DNA of 64,000 nucleotides from DATMGU01 sp035555315 (GTDB lineage Bacteria; Pseudomonadota; Alphaproteobacteria; ATCC43930; CGMCC-115725), in NCBI GenBank assembly GCA_035555315.1, contig DATMGU010000040.1, forward strand, positions 10,146 through 74,145, written 5' to 3'. The notes beneath the pieces are model-generated. The model was not told the DNA's origin and did no database searches. It worked only from the letters and a program-made list of their open reading frames with translations. Positions 49,557 to 58,286 of the stretch are shown here, piece by piece (the first letter of the stretch is position 1; each line of letters opens with the position of its first letter). A program made the translations under genes and the position numbers.

Positions 49557-51185
49557 TCAGCAGCTCTGAAAGCCGGGCGCCATCGCGGCGAAGGCCGCGA
49601 TGCGCGCCAGGCGCTTGTTGAGATCCGGGTGACCGGGCGGGGTAAGCGGCTGATCGGCCGGCCAGCCCAACCCGCCGACCAGCGCCTCGACCATCGCGGT
49701 GTCGGCGAAGCCCTGGGTGCGGGCCAGCCATTGCGCCGCCGCCGCTTGCGCGGTCGGCACCGGGCCGCCCTGGGTCGCCGGCATCACCTTCGCCGCGTCA
49801 AAGGCTCCGGTGCCCCAGGCATTCTCCGCCACCGCCAGGACCAGGGTCCAACGCCGCCGCATCCCATTGGTGGTGATCAGCAAGGCGCGATCGTCCGGCA
49901 TGCCGTTCGGGGTGGGATAGCCGAACAGCCGTTGGCCGGCATTGGCGATCTCGTTCACCAATGTCTCGTTCGGCGTGAATTCCTGGCCCGTCGCCCGGAC
50001 GAAGCCCGCGACCAGGGCCAAGGGGCGGCGCAACTTCGCCCCGCGCGAGGCGAGGAATTCCGGCGAGGTCAGGATCACGCGCATCACCTGGGCGATCTGG
50101 TCGGGCGCCTGCCGGTGAGCGAGCCAGACGGCGCTCGCCGCCGCGACCAGCCGTTCGGGTGGTTCATCCGAGACATAGCGCCGGACCAGCTTGGTCACGA
50201 CGAAACGCGCCGTCGCCGGATGGGCCGCCAGCAGGTCGAGCACTTTGCGGCCATCGGCCCGGGCCGGCTGGAAGGCATCGAACTCGGTCGCCAGCACACG
50301 CTTCTGATAACCGTCATGCCAGACATCGACATAAGCGAACTGCCCGGTCCGCGGCAGCTTGGTATGCCCGTCGATGCCGGCGCCATCGGCGACGGTCCAG
50401 CCGGTGAAGGCGCGCGCGGCCTCATAGACGTCCTGATCGATATAGCCGACCGGCTGGCCCTTCAAGGCACCCGGCACTTGACGCCAGCGGTCGTATTTAT
50501 CGTTGAGATAGGCGTCGCGGCCGAGGGTGTGCAGCTCGAACAGCTCGCGGGCGTAGTTCTCGTTGGCGGCACCGGCCCGCGACGTCCGATTGGACAGATA
50601 GAATTGCATCGCGGCGCTGGTCGCGACCGCTTCGAGGAAGGTCCGGAAGTTACCCAGCGCATTGGGCCGGATGACCTCCCGGTCATAACTCGGCAGGGCG
50701 GCGGCGATCTGCGAGGCGGAATAGGCATCGACATTGAAATGGTCGTGCCAGAACTGGGTCATCGTCTCGCGCAGGCCCCAGGGGCTGTAAACAGCGCGCA
50801 ACACGGTCGCGACACTGACCTCGAGCATCGGCCGCCGCCGTTCCTGCCCGTCCATCGGGGCACCGCCATCGGCCACCGCCCAGACGGTGTCGATCGGCTT
50901 GTCCAGATAGGCGAGCGGCCGCATCTCGTCGAGCGCCGGCCAGGCCGGGTTGGCGCCATAGCGAATATGGAGGCGCAGGGCCGCCAGCCGCTCCCGCACC
51001 TCGGGCACATCGGCCACCGGGGCTTTCAACTGCGCCTCCAGCCAAGCGGGGTAGCCTTGCCGCATCAGCGCCTCGACATCGCCCGGACGCGGGCCATAGC
51101 CGACGCGGCTCAGCACCATGAAGGCGGTCGCGGGGTCGATTGCCCGCTGAGCCGGATGCGCATCCGGCGGGGGTGTCGCTGCCAT
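49557..51185 (-). CDS. DUF1800 protein
   Basis: 542 residues. Family marks: VLSRVGYGPRPGDVEAL near the start, TQFWHDHFNVDAYS, ENYARELFELHTLG and a long helical C-terminal half with FAAMAPGFQSC. It has no clear signal peptide, although partner DUF1501 is Tat-exported; co-export is possible. First gene of the pair, transcribed away from the VOC gene. Function is unknown. The start ATG 51185 is followed by a 30-residue Pro/Ala-rich stretch that could include an unrecognised leader. Confidence 0.88.
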   Translation of the reverse strand: MAATPPPDAHPAQRAIDPATAFMVLSRVGYGPRPGDVEALMRQGYPAWLEAQLKAPVADVPEVRERLAALRLHIRYGANPAWPALDEMRPLAYLDKPIDTVWAVADGGAPMDGQERRRPMLEVSVATVLRAVYSPWGLRETMTQFWHDHFNVDAYSASQIAAALPSYDREVIRPNALGNFRTFLEAVATSAAMQFYLSNRTSRAGAANENYARELFELHTLGRDAYLNDKYDRWRQVPGALKGQPVGYIDQDVYEAARAFTGWTVADGAGIDGHTKLPRTGQFAYVDVWHDGYQKRVLATEFDAFQPARADGRKVLDLLAAHPATARFVVTKLVRRYVSDEPPERLVAAASAVWLAHRQAPDQIAQVMRVILTSPEFLASRGAKLRRPLALVAGFVRATGQEFTPNETLVNEIANAGQRLFGYPTPNGMPDDRALLITTNGMRRRWTLVLAVAENAWGTGAFDAAKVMPATQGGPVPTAQAAAAQWLARTQGFADTAMVEALVGGLGWPADQPLTPPGHPDLNKRLARIAAFAAMAPGFQSC

Positions 51186-51282
51186 GGCTTCCTCATCGAG
51201 GCGGGTGGTATCCGCCCATTTCGTCAGTGGCCCTATGAGAGTCTAGGAGCCTCCGCGGCGATCCATCCCCGGCAGCACCTCA

Positions 51283-51312
51283 TGATTCAACAGGCCGTTG
51301 ATTCAACAAGCC
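51283..51312. repeat. 16-bp-period duplication in divergent spacer
   Basis: tgattcaacaggcc (51283-51296) and tgattcaacaagcc (51299-51312) match at 13 of 14 bases. It lies between the DUF1800 and VOC genes, which are divergent. Confidence 0.85.
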
Positions 51313-51456
51313 ATGCATGGTCGGCCCGGATATCTCACCAAATGATTGAGATGCGCTCGCCTGCGGAAAAGCTCTCCTGTTACGTTGGGATATTTCCGTG
51401 GCGAATTTATTTCGGGCATACTGGATGGGTCCAATGGCACCGGGAGAAGGCCAATC

Positions 51457-51843
51457 ATGTCGATCAAGCGAATGGACCATTTCACTATCCTGACGGTCGA
51501 CACGGCGGCCACCGTCGCGTTCTACCGAGACGTCATGGGTTTCGACGTCGGGCCACGCCCGAATTTCTCGTTTCCTGGCGCCTGGCTCTACAATGAGGAC
51601 AAGGCCATCTTGCATGTGGTCGAACGCGACGCGATACCGGATCAGCCGGGCGTGCTCGATCATATGGCGTTTTGGGGGACCGGGCTCGCCGATCACCTCC
51701 AGCGACTGGAAAGCCGGGACCTGACCTACGATCTGCGGCAATTGCCGCCCGGCGGGGCCGGTGCCGGCATGTGGCAGCTGTTCTTCTTCGATCCCAACAA
51801 CGCCCGCGTGGAGATCGATTTCGCCCCGGAAGAGCGCCCGTAA
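51457..51843 (+). CDS. VOC (glyoxalase/bleomycin-resistance) family protein
   Basis: 128 residues with the two beta-alpha-beta-beta-beta halves of the family: MDHFTILTVDTAATVAFYRDVMGF then DHMAFWGTGLADHLQRLE, and a last FFFDPNNARVEIDF strand with the metal-binding Glu. Members include glyoxalase I and extradiol dioxygenases; small single-domain ones like this act as dimers. ATG 51457 follows GGGAGAAGG. Alone between divergent DUF1800 and convergent livF, so its role cannot be inferred from neighbours. Confidence 0.85.
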   Translation: MSIKRMDHFTILTVDTAATVAFYRDVMGFDVGPRPNFSFPGAWLYNEDKAILHVVERDAIPDQPGVLDHMAFWGTGLADHLQRLESRDLTYDLRQLPPGGAGAGMWQLFFFDPNNARVEIDFAPEERP

Positions 51844-51860
51844 CCGGCGTTATACCCAAT

Positions 51861-51927
51861 CTCGCTGATCCGAACCGATGGTCCGGATCAGCGAGGCCTC
51901 AATCGCCGGGCGCCCCCATCCGGGGGC
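51861..51927. terminator. Two hairpins between VOC and livF genes
   Basis: A perfect 12-bp stem pairs CTCGCTGATCCG (51861-51872) with 51884-51895; the loop can form three more pairs. A second stem, GCCCCC (51912-51917) with GGGGGC (51922-51927), follows. They sit between convergent stop codons and likely end transcription from both sides, though without long T-runs. Confidence 0.6.
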
Positions 51928-51939
51928 TTGGCTACGCGA

Positions 51940-52662
51940 TCACGCCGCGCCGAGATAGGCGGCGATCACTTCCGGGTTGTCGGCGATCTCGGCACCGGGG
52001 CCGTGCAGCTTGATCCGGCCGGTTTCCAGGACATAGGCGTAGTCGGCGATCTCCAGCGCCGCTTGGGCGTTCTGCTCGACCAGCAGGATGGTCCGGCCCT
52101 CGGCCTTCAACTGTTCGATGATGCCGAAGATCTCCTCGACGATGAGCGGCGCCAGACCCATGCTCGGCTCGTCCAGCAACAGCAATTTGGGATCGGCCAT
52201 CAGCGCCCGACCGATCGCCAGCATCTGCTGTTCGCCGCCCGATAACAGCCCCGCCTGCTGGCCCAGCCGTTCGGCCAGCCGGGGGAACCGGGCGAGCACC
52301 GCGTCGCGGCGGCGGGCGATCTCGGCGGCTTGCGGCACCAGATAGGCGCCCAGCCGAAGATTATCGGCGATCGTCATATTGGCGAAGACCTGCCGGCCCT
52401 CCGGCACCTGGACGATGCCGAGGCGGGCGATCCGATAGGCCGCCCGGCCGGCGATCTCGATCCCGTCGAAGGTGACGCTGCTGCCGGCACGGGCGCGCAG
52501 CAGGCCGGAGAGGCCGCGCAGAATGGTCGTCTTGCCCGCCCCATTGGCGCCGATCAATGCCACGATGGCGCCGCTGGGGACCGCGAGGTCCAGCCCCTCG
52601 ACCACCGGGTGGCGGCCATAGCCCAGTGTCAGGCCGGCGACGGAGAGCAGCGGCGCCGTCAT
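51940..52662 (-). CDS. livF: Branched-chain amino acid ABC ATPase LivF
   Basis: 240 residues: Walker A GANGAGKTT, signature LSGGEQQMLAIGRAL, Walker B LLLLDEPSMGLAP, switch VEQNA. It is the last gene of a complete livKHMGF operon. With LivG it powers import of branched-chain amino acids or related compounds. ATG 52662 overlaps the livG stop by 4 bp. The sequence is clearly different from the LivF-like gene at 10736, so this is a paralogous system. Confidence 0.93.
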   Translation of the reverse strand: MTAPLLSVAGLTLGYGRHPVVEGLDLAVPSGAIVALIGANGAGKTTILRGLSGLLRARAGSSVTFDGIEIAGRAAYRIARLGIVQVPEGRQVFANMTIADNLRLGAYLVPQAAEIARRRDAVLARFPRLAERLGQQAGLLSGGEQQMLAIGRALMADPKLLLLDEPSMGLAPLIVEEIFGIIEQLKAEGRTILLVEQNAQAALEIADYAYVLETGRIKLHGPGAEIADNPEVIAAYLGAA

Positions 52663-53495
52663 CCCAGCGCATCCGTCGTGGTCGTGACCGGCACGGCACC
52701 CCGGCCCCGCCGGCTGGTGGCCTTGGTGCCGAGATAGGCCTCGATCACCGCCGGGTTCTCGCGCATCTCGCGCGGCGTGCCCTCGGCGATCCGCCGGCCG
52801 AAATTGATCACCGTGATCCGATCGCACAGGTTCATCACGAAATGCATGTCATGCTCGACCAGCAGCACGGTGATGCCGCGCTCGCGCAGCTGGCGCAGCA
52901 GCGGCATCAGAGCGCGCGTCTCGGCCGGGTTCATGCCGGCCGCCGGCTCGTCGAGCAGCAGCAGGCGCGGCTCCGCGGCCAGCGCGCGGGCGATCTCCAG
53001 CCGCCGCTGATCGCCATAAGGCAGGTCGCCGGCGCGCCGATCGGCCATCTCCGCCAAGCCCACGAAGGCAAGATGCGCGCGCGCGGCTTCCTTGGCCGCG
53101 ACCTCCTCCCGCCGGAAACCGGGCAGCCGCAGCAGGATCCCGCCCAACCCGGCGCCCAGCCGGCAGTGCCGGCCGGTCATGACGTTCTCCAGCACGGTCA
53201 TCTCGGAAAAGATGCGGATGTTCTGGAAGGTGCGCGCGACGCCGAGGGCCGCCCGGCGATGGGCGGATAGCCGCTCGATCGGTCGGCCGTCCAGGCTGAC
53301 CGTGCCTTCGGTCGGTTCGAGAAGGCCCGAGATCAGGTTGAACAGCGTGGTCTTGCCCGCGCCGTTCGGCCCGATGATGCCGTGCACGGTCCCCGCCTGG
53401 ACGGCGAAATCGACATGGTCGACCGCGAGCAAGCCCTGAAAGGCGCGGGTGAGGCCGGTGGCGGTCAGCAAGGCGGAGGAAGGCATCGCCGTCAT
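52659..53495 (-). CDS. livG: Branched-chain amino acid ABC ATPase LivG
   Basis: 278 residues: Walker A GPNGAGKTTLFN, signature LPYGDQRRLEIARAL, Walker B LLLLDEPAAGMNP, and LivG-type end PAVIEAYLGT. It has an extra, basic 20-residue tail beyond the usual end. Overlaps livM by 4 bp. ATG 53495 or 53486 may be the start. Forms the ATPase pair with LivF. Confidence 0.93.
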   Translation of the reverse strand: MTAMPSSALLTATGLTRAFQGLLAVDHVDFAVQAGTVHGIIGPNGAGKTTLFNLISGLLEPTEGTVSLDGRPIERLSAHRRAALGVARTFQNIRIFSEMTVLENVMTGRHCRLGAGLGGILLRLPGFRREEVAAKEAARAHLAFVGLAEMADRRAGDLPYGDQRRLEIARALAAEPRLLLLDEPAAGMNPAETRALMPLLRQLRERGITVLLVEHDMHFVMNLCDRITVINFGRRIAEGTPREMRENPAVIEAYLGTKATSRRGRGAVPVTTTTDALG

Positions 53496-54340
53496 CCGGT
53501 GCGCGCCATCCGCCAGGGCAGCACGCCGCGCGGCATGAACAGCACCGCCAGTACGATGATCATGCCGTTGATCAGCAGCCGGAAATCCGCCAGCGGACGC
53601 AGCACCTCGGGCAGCAAGGTCAACACAGTGGACCCCAGCACCGGGCCGAGCGGCGAACCGATGCCGCCGAGCAGCGCGTAGCTCAGGATCGTCACCGCGG
53701 CATCGAAGCCGTAATCATTCGGGCCGATGAACGAGGAGACATGCGCGCTGAGCGCGCCGGCGATCCCGGCCAGCATCGCCGAGGTGACCAGCGCCGCCAT
53801 CCGATAGACCGGCAGATTGACGCCCATCACCCCGGCCGCCACCTCATCCTCGCGCATCGCCTCCATCGCCCTGCCGATGCGCGACCGGCCAAGCGCCAGG
53901 AACCCCACCAGGAACACGATCAGCAGACCATAGATCAACAGCGCCGAGCCGCGTTCCGGAATGGCGGACAGGCCAAGCGCGCCGCCGGCGTAGTCCCAAT
54001 TCACGAACAGGATGCGAAACACCTCGCCGAGGCCGATCGTGGCGATCGCAAGATAGACGCCGGTCAGCCGCAATGTCGGCCCGCCGATCAGCAGGGCCAC
54101 CGCCGCCGGCACCAGCGCCGACCCCGCCAGCACGATCGGAAAGGGCAGGCCGAGCTTCAGGGTCAGCAGGGCGCCCGTATAGGCGCCGATCCCCATGAAC
54201 GCCGCCTGCCCCAGCGACAATTGGCCGATCGCCAGGACGACATACATCGACAGCGCCAGGATGCCGTTGATGCCGACCGAATAGACCACGCTCTGGTAGG
54301 TCCACATGACGTCGTCGAGCATGGCGAGCATCGCGGTCAC
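53492..54340 (-). CDS. livM: Branched-chain amino acid ABC permease LivM
   Basis: About 282 residues with eight or so membrane helices; ALSMYVVLAIGQLSLGQAAFMGIGAYTGALL is the typical LivM start of the transport domain and YALLGGIGSPLGPVLGS the coupling helix. GTG 54340 overlaps the livH stop as GTGA; ATG 54331 is also in frame. Somewhat short for LivM because the usual N-terminal extra helices are absent. Forms the channel with LivH. Confidence 0.92.
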   Translation of the reverse strand: MTAMLAMLDDVMWTYQSVVYSVGINGILALSMYVVLAIGQLSLGQAAFMGIGAYTGALLTLKLGLPFPIVLAGSALVPAAVALLIGGPTLRLTGVYLAIATIGLGEVFRILFVNWDYAGGALGLSAIPERGSALLIYGLLIVFLVGFLALGRSRIGRAMEAMREDEVAAGVMGVNLPVYRMAALVTSAMLAGIAGALSAHVSSFIGPNDYGFDAAVTILSYALLGGIGSPLGPVLGSTVLTLLPEVLRPLADFRLLINGMIIVLAVLFMPRGVLPWRMARTG

Positions 54341-55218
54341 GCGCGTTTCGCCGCGACGCGGCCGAACAGCCCGACCGGCCGGAACCACAGGGTCAGCACC
54401 AGCAGCGCGAAGGCGACCGCGTCCTTGGCGGCGGAGGATACGAAGCCAGCGGTCAAGACCTCGATCACGCCGAGCAGCAAGCCGGCCAGCAGCGCGCCGG
54501 GGATATTGCCCAAGCCGCCGATGATGATCACGGCGAAGCCGCGCAGCATCATCTGCTCGCCCATATAGGGCTGGATCGCGTTGAAGTTGAGCCCGATCAA
54601 CACGCCCGCCGCCCCGCCCAGCGCCCCGGAGACGAACGACACCAGCAGCACGATCGCCCCCGCGTTGATGCCCATCAGCTGCGCCGTGTCCGGCCGTTCG
54701 GCGAGGGCCCGGATCGCGAGGCCGAGCCGCGTGCCCCGGATCAGCGCCAGCAATCCGACGACGATCGCCAAGGTGACCGAGACGATCAGGATCTGCGCGC
54801 CGCCGATCCGGATCGGGCCGAGGACCAGGGCCTCGCCGGACAGCAGGGCGGGCGGGAAGCGCCGGATCTCGGTGCCATAGGCCACGGTCATCCCGGCATA
54901 GAGCAGAAGGGTGGCGCCCAAGGTCACCATCAGCGAGGCGAGCTCCGGCGCCTTCGCCCGGCGCAACGGGGTCAGCAAAGCCGTATCGATGACCACCGCC
55001 ACCGCGCCGGCGGTCACGGCACCGATCAGCAGCGCCAGCCACAACGCGCTGCCCAGCGTCTTCGCCGCCCATAGCGCCGTGAAGGCGCCCACCGAGAAAT
55101 AGAACCCATAAGTCAGGTTCAGCACGCCCAACACGCCGAAAATCAGCGTGAAGCCCAGCGCGAAAAGCGCATAGGTCGAGCCGAGCACCAAGCCGTTGAC
55201 GAGCTGTTGGGCGAGCAT
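54337..55218 (-). CDS. livH: Branched-chain amino acid ABC permease LivH
   Basis: 293 residues, eight membrane helices; QLVNGLVLGSTYALFALGFTLIFGVLGVLNLTYG is the LivH opening, and VIIIGGLGNIPGALLAGLLLG the coupling region. It pairs with LivM. Separated from livK by 118 bp that contain an 11-bp hairpin, so its transcript level may be lower than that of the binding protein. Confidence 0.93.
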   Translation of the reverse strand: MLAQQLVNGLVLGSTYALFALGFTLIFGVLGVLNLTYGFYFSVGAFTALWAAKTLGSALWLALLIGAVTAGAVAVVIDTALLTPLRRAKAPELASLMVTLGATLLLYAGMTVAYGTEIRRFPPALLSGEALVLGPIRIGGAQILIVSVTLAIVVGLLALIRGTRLGLAIRALAERPDTAQLMGINAGAIVLLVSFVSGALGGAAGVLIGLNFNAIQPYMGEQMMLRGFAVIIIGGLGNIPGALLAGLLLGVIEVLTAGFVSSAAKDAVAFALLVLTLWFRPVGLFGRVAAKRA

Positions 55219-55250
55219 GGGGGGCGGGGTTCTCTGACTTTAGGCTTTAT

Positions 55251-55283
55251 GCCCCTCTCCGCCCTTGGGGGTCGGAGAGGGGC
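55251..55283 (-). other. Intraoperonic hairpin between livK and livH
   Basis: An 11-bp stem pairs 55251-55261 (gcccctctccg) with 55273-55283. There is no T-run after it on the minus strand, so it is probably an mRNA-stabilising or attenuating structure that raises livK relative to the permease genes. Confidence 0.6.
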
Positions 55284-55336
55284 GGATTAGTGCCCGGCTC
55301 AACGGTCAAATCCACTGTGCAGAGATACCAGGCCGA

Positions 55337-56503
55337 TTATTCCAGCACCGTGAACTTGCCGCCCTGCATGGTCAAGACCACGACACCCGAGGTATCGGCC
55401 GGATCACGGGTCGGCGAGAACGAGAACGGACCCATGACACCGGTATAGGTCGTCTTGCCCAGGGCCGCGGTGATCTTCTCGCTATCGGCGGCGCCGGCGG
55501 CGTCGATCGCCTTGGCGACGATGTGCAGGGTGTCGTAGGCCTGCGCCGCGAACTGGTCGGGATCGTCGTTGTATTTCGCCTTATAGGCCGCGACGAAGCT
55601 TTGGTTCATCGGATCCTTCTTGGCGATGAACCAGGGACTGCCGACCAGCGTGCCGTCGGCCGCGGCACCGGCGATGTCGCCGAGCTTGGTCGAGTTGAGG
55701 CCGTTGCCGCCGATGAAGAACACCTTTTTGTCGAGGCCGAGCTGGCGGGCCTGGAGCAGGATGCCCGACGCCGCCTCGACCAGCGCCGAAACCACGATCG
55801 CGTCCGGCTGCAGGCTCTTGATCTTGGTCAGCTGCGCCGAGAAATCGCTGTCCTTGCCGCCGAAGGTCTCGGTCGTCAGCGTCTCGACGCCGAGCTTTTC
55901 CAGGCTCGCCTTGAACACGTCATAGGCGGATTTGGTGAAGGCATCGTCATTGCCGTACATGACGGCGACCTTCTTGATGCCGAACTTGGCCTGCGCGGCC
56001 TTCAGGGTGACCGGAATGACGTCGGATTCCGGCAGCGAGGTGCGGAACACGTAAGGGCCGATCGCGGTGATGCCGGCCGCGGTGGTCGAAGTGCCGACGA
56101 TCGGCACCTTGCGCTCATTGGCGACCGGGCCGACCGCGAACATCTCGTTCGACAGCGTCGGCCCCAGGAGCAGCGGGACCTTGTCGCGGCCGATCAGCTT
56201 GCGCGCGGCGTTGATCGCCTGGTCCTTATTGCCGGCGCTGTCTTCATAGACGATCGCCAGGGGACGGCCGCCGAGCACGCCGCCGGCCTTGTTGATTTCC
56301 TCGGCGGCGAGATCGAAGCCGCCCTTGATGGCGACGCCGTAGCGCGAGTTCGGTCCGCTCAGAATTTCGATGGCGCCGATCGTCACCGGCTCCTTGCCTT
56401 GGGCGAGGGCCGGGCTTTGAGCGAGCGTCAGGCCGGCGGCGCAGGCGAGCGTGGCGGCCGCGAACGACCATCCGGTCACCGCGGCGAAGATGCGTCTTGT
56501 CAT
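55337..56503 (-). CDS. livK: Branched-chain amino acid-type ABC binding protein LivK
   Basis: 388-residue precursor; signal peptide ends about SPALAQGKE. The mature part begins VTIGAIEILSGPNSRYG and has LLLGPTLSNEMFAVGPVANE and VVSALVEAASGILLQA, as in Leu/Ile/Val-type binding proteins. ATG 56503 follows GGAGGAACGGTT. First gene of the liv operon. The ligand is probably a branched-chain or aromatic amino acid; sequence alone does not decide. Confidence 0.9.
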   Translation of the reverse strand: MTRRIFAAVTGWSFAAATLACAAGLTLAQSPALAQGKEPVTIGAIEILSGPNSRYGVAIKGGFDLAAEEINKAGGVLGGRPLAIVYEDSAGNKDQAINAARKLIGRDKVPLLLGPTLSNEMFAVGPVANERKVPIVGTSTTAAGITAIGPYVFRTSLPESDVIPVTLKAAQAKFGIKKVAVMYGNDDAFTKSAYDVFKASLEKLGVETLTTETFGGKDSDFSAQLTKIKSLQPDAIVVSALVEAASGILLQARQLGLDKKVFFIGGNGLNSTKLGDIAGAAADGTLVGSPWFIAKKDPMNQSFVAAYKAKYNDDPDQFAAQAYDTLHIVAKAIDAAGAADSEKITAALGKTTYTGVMGPFSFSPTRDPADTSGVVVLTMQGGKFTVLE

Positions 56504-56923
56504 AACCGTTCCTCCACAGGCGGCCACGCCCGACCTCAGGCGAGTCGCGTTCTAAGGCTTCCTATAGCGCAGCCTCGTTGTGTCGGAAACTAGCATCCGG
56601 CGCTGGGGAGGGGCAGCGCCAATGCAAGAGTCGGCCCTCGACCCGGCCGGTCATGGCCCCCGGCGGCGGGGCGAAGGCCACGAGACATGGCTTGACACAC
56701 TGACATGTTAACGCCTTCAATTCGGGTTCAACGCAGCGGTCGGCCCGCATCGCTCTCGCGATCAGCCCGCCGCGGAACCTGGGACGCGCTGTCGAAAGCC
56801 GCCAGGATCGCCGAACATTCTCAATACCCGAACCTTCTCAGCGCCCGAAATTTGAACGAACCGCGGCATCAACGCGCGGACGACGCCCAGCCAATCAAAA
56901 AATAATCGACATGGGAGGACGCA
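56504..56923. other. 420-bp divergent region livK/MFS
   Basis: No gene recognised. It contains a TTGACA hexamer at 56692-56697 on the plus strand with no good -10, and a degenerate 17-bp-period duplication (56811-56827 with 56828-56844, 13 of 17 bases the same). Promoters of livK and the MFS gene presumably lie here. Confidence 0.4.
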
Positions 56924-58264
56924 ATGAACGCGATTTCCGCGGCACACCGGCACCTGGTGGATCCGGTCATCCTGGCGCGGGCGGTCCGGCGCGCCAAATG
57001 GCGGCTGCTGCCCTTTCTGATCCTGATGTATCTGCTGTCCTATCTGGATCGCGCCAATATCGGCTACGCCAAGCAGATGTATCAGCAGTCGACCGGCGTC
57101 ACCGATGCCGCCTTCGCCTTCGGCGCGGGCGTGTTCTTCCTGACCTATGCCGCGTTCGAGGTCCCCAGCAACCTCATCCTCTACCGGGTCGGTACCCGGG
57201 TTTGGATGACCCGCATCATGGTGACCTGGGGCCTGGTCGCGGCCGCGATGGTGTTCGCGACGAGCGACACCTCGTTCTCGGCGATCCGCTTGCTGCTGGG
57301 CGCCGCCGAAGCCGGCTTCTTCCCGGGCGCCATCCTCTATATGACCCATTGGTTTCCGGCCAAGGAGCGGTCCCAGGTCCTGGGCTATTTCTACTTCGGC
57401 TCCCCGCTCGCCCTGATGCTGGGCGGCCCGCTCTCGGGCGCGCTGCTCGACCTCGACGGGCTGTTCGGTCTTGCCGGCTGGCAATTGATGTTCCTGGTCG
57501 AAGGCTTCCTCGCCTCCGCGGTCGGCGTCTGGGCCTATTTCTATCTCACCGATCGGCCGGCCGATGCCGCCTGGATGCCGGAGGACGAGCGTGAGGCGCT
57601 GAGCCGCGCGGTGGCGGCCGAAGAGCGGGAGAAGATGGCCAGCGGCAAGATCGGCTTCGGCGCGGTCCTGCGCGATCCCCGCCTGCTGCATTTCGCCGCC
57701 ATCTACTTCCTGATCCAGATCAGCGGCTATGGCGTGGCGTTCTATTTGCCGACCCAGGTCTCCGCCCTGCTGGGGATGAAAATCGGCCTGGAAGTCGGGT
57801 TGGTCTCGGCGATCCCCTGGGCCTGCGCCATCGCCGCCGGCCTGTTTTGGCCGGGCCTGGCATCGCGGACGGGTTACCGCCGCAGCTTCGCCGTCGTCTC
57901 GCTGCTGGGGATCACCGGTGGCCTCGTCATCGCCGCCAACGCGACGCCGGCCATCGCGATCGCGGCGCTCTGCGTCGTGACCATGGGCATCATCACGGCC
58001 CAGCCGATCTTCTGGACATTCCCAACGGGCTATCTGGGCGGTGCCGCGGCCGCCGGCGGAATCGCGGTGATCAACGCCATCGGCAATCTCGGCGGGTTCT
58101 TCGCGCCCAACGTCAAGACGGCGGTGGAAGCGGCGTTCCACTCGACCGCCGCCGGCCTCTACGTGCTGGCATCCAGCGCATTGCTCGCCGCGATCCTCGT
58201 CACGGCCATCCGGCACAGGGTGTCAGCCAAGGTGCCAACGGCTGCGCGGCCGGCCGAGGCCTAA
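56924..58264 (+). CDS. MFS transporter, anion:cation symporter family
   Basis: 446 residues, twelve membrane helices. LSYLDRANIGYAKQMYQQSTGVTDAAF at helix one and EAGFFPGAILYMTHWFPAKERSQ between helices four and five are marks of the ACS (tartrate/hexuronate/phthalate) family, which import organic anions with protons or sodium. ATG 56924 follows GGGAGGACGCA. Divergent from the liv operon; convergent with the unknown gene at 58287. The substrate is unknown. Confidence 0.9.
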   Translation: MNAISAAHRHLVDPVILARAVRRAKWRLLPFLILMYLLSYLDRANIGYAKQMYQQSTGVTDAAFAFGAGVFFLTYAAFEVPSNLILYRVGTRVWMTRIMVTWGLVAAAMVFATSDTSFSAIRLLLGAAEAGFFPGAILYMTHWFPAKERSQVLGYFYFGSPLALMLGGPLSGALLDLDGLFGLAGWQLMFLVEGFLASAVGVWAYFYLTDRPADAAWMPEDEREALSRAVAAEEREKMASGKIGFGAVLRDPRLLHFAAIYFLIQISGYGVAFYLPTQVSALLGMKIGLEVGLVSAIPWACAIAAGLFWPGLASRTGYRRSFAVVSLLGITGGLVIAANATPAIAIAALCVVTMGIITAQPIFWTFPTGYLGGAAAAGGIAVINAIGNLGGFFAPNVKTAVEAAFHSTAAGLYVLASSALLAAILVTAIRHRVSAKVPTAARPAEA

Positions 58265-58286
58265 GCCGGATGCTTTTGGAGGGAAC

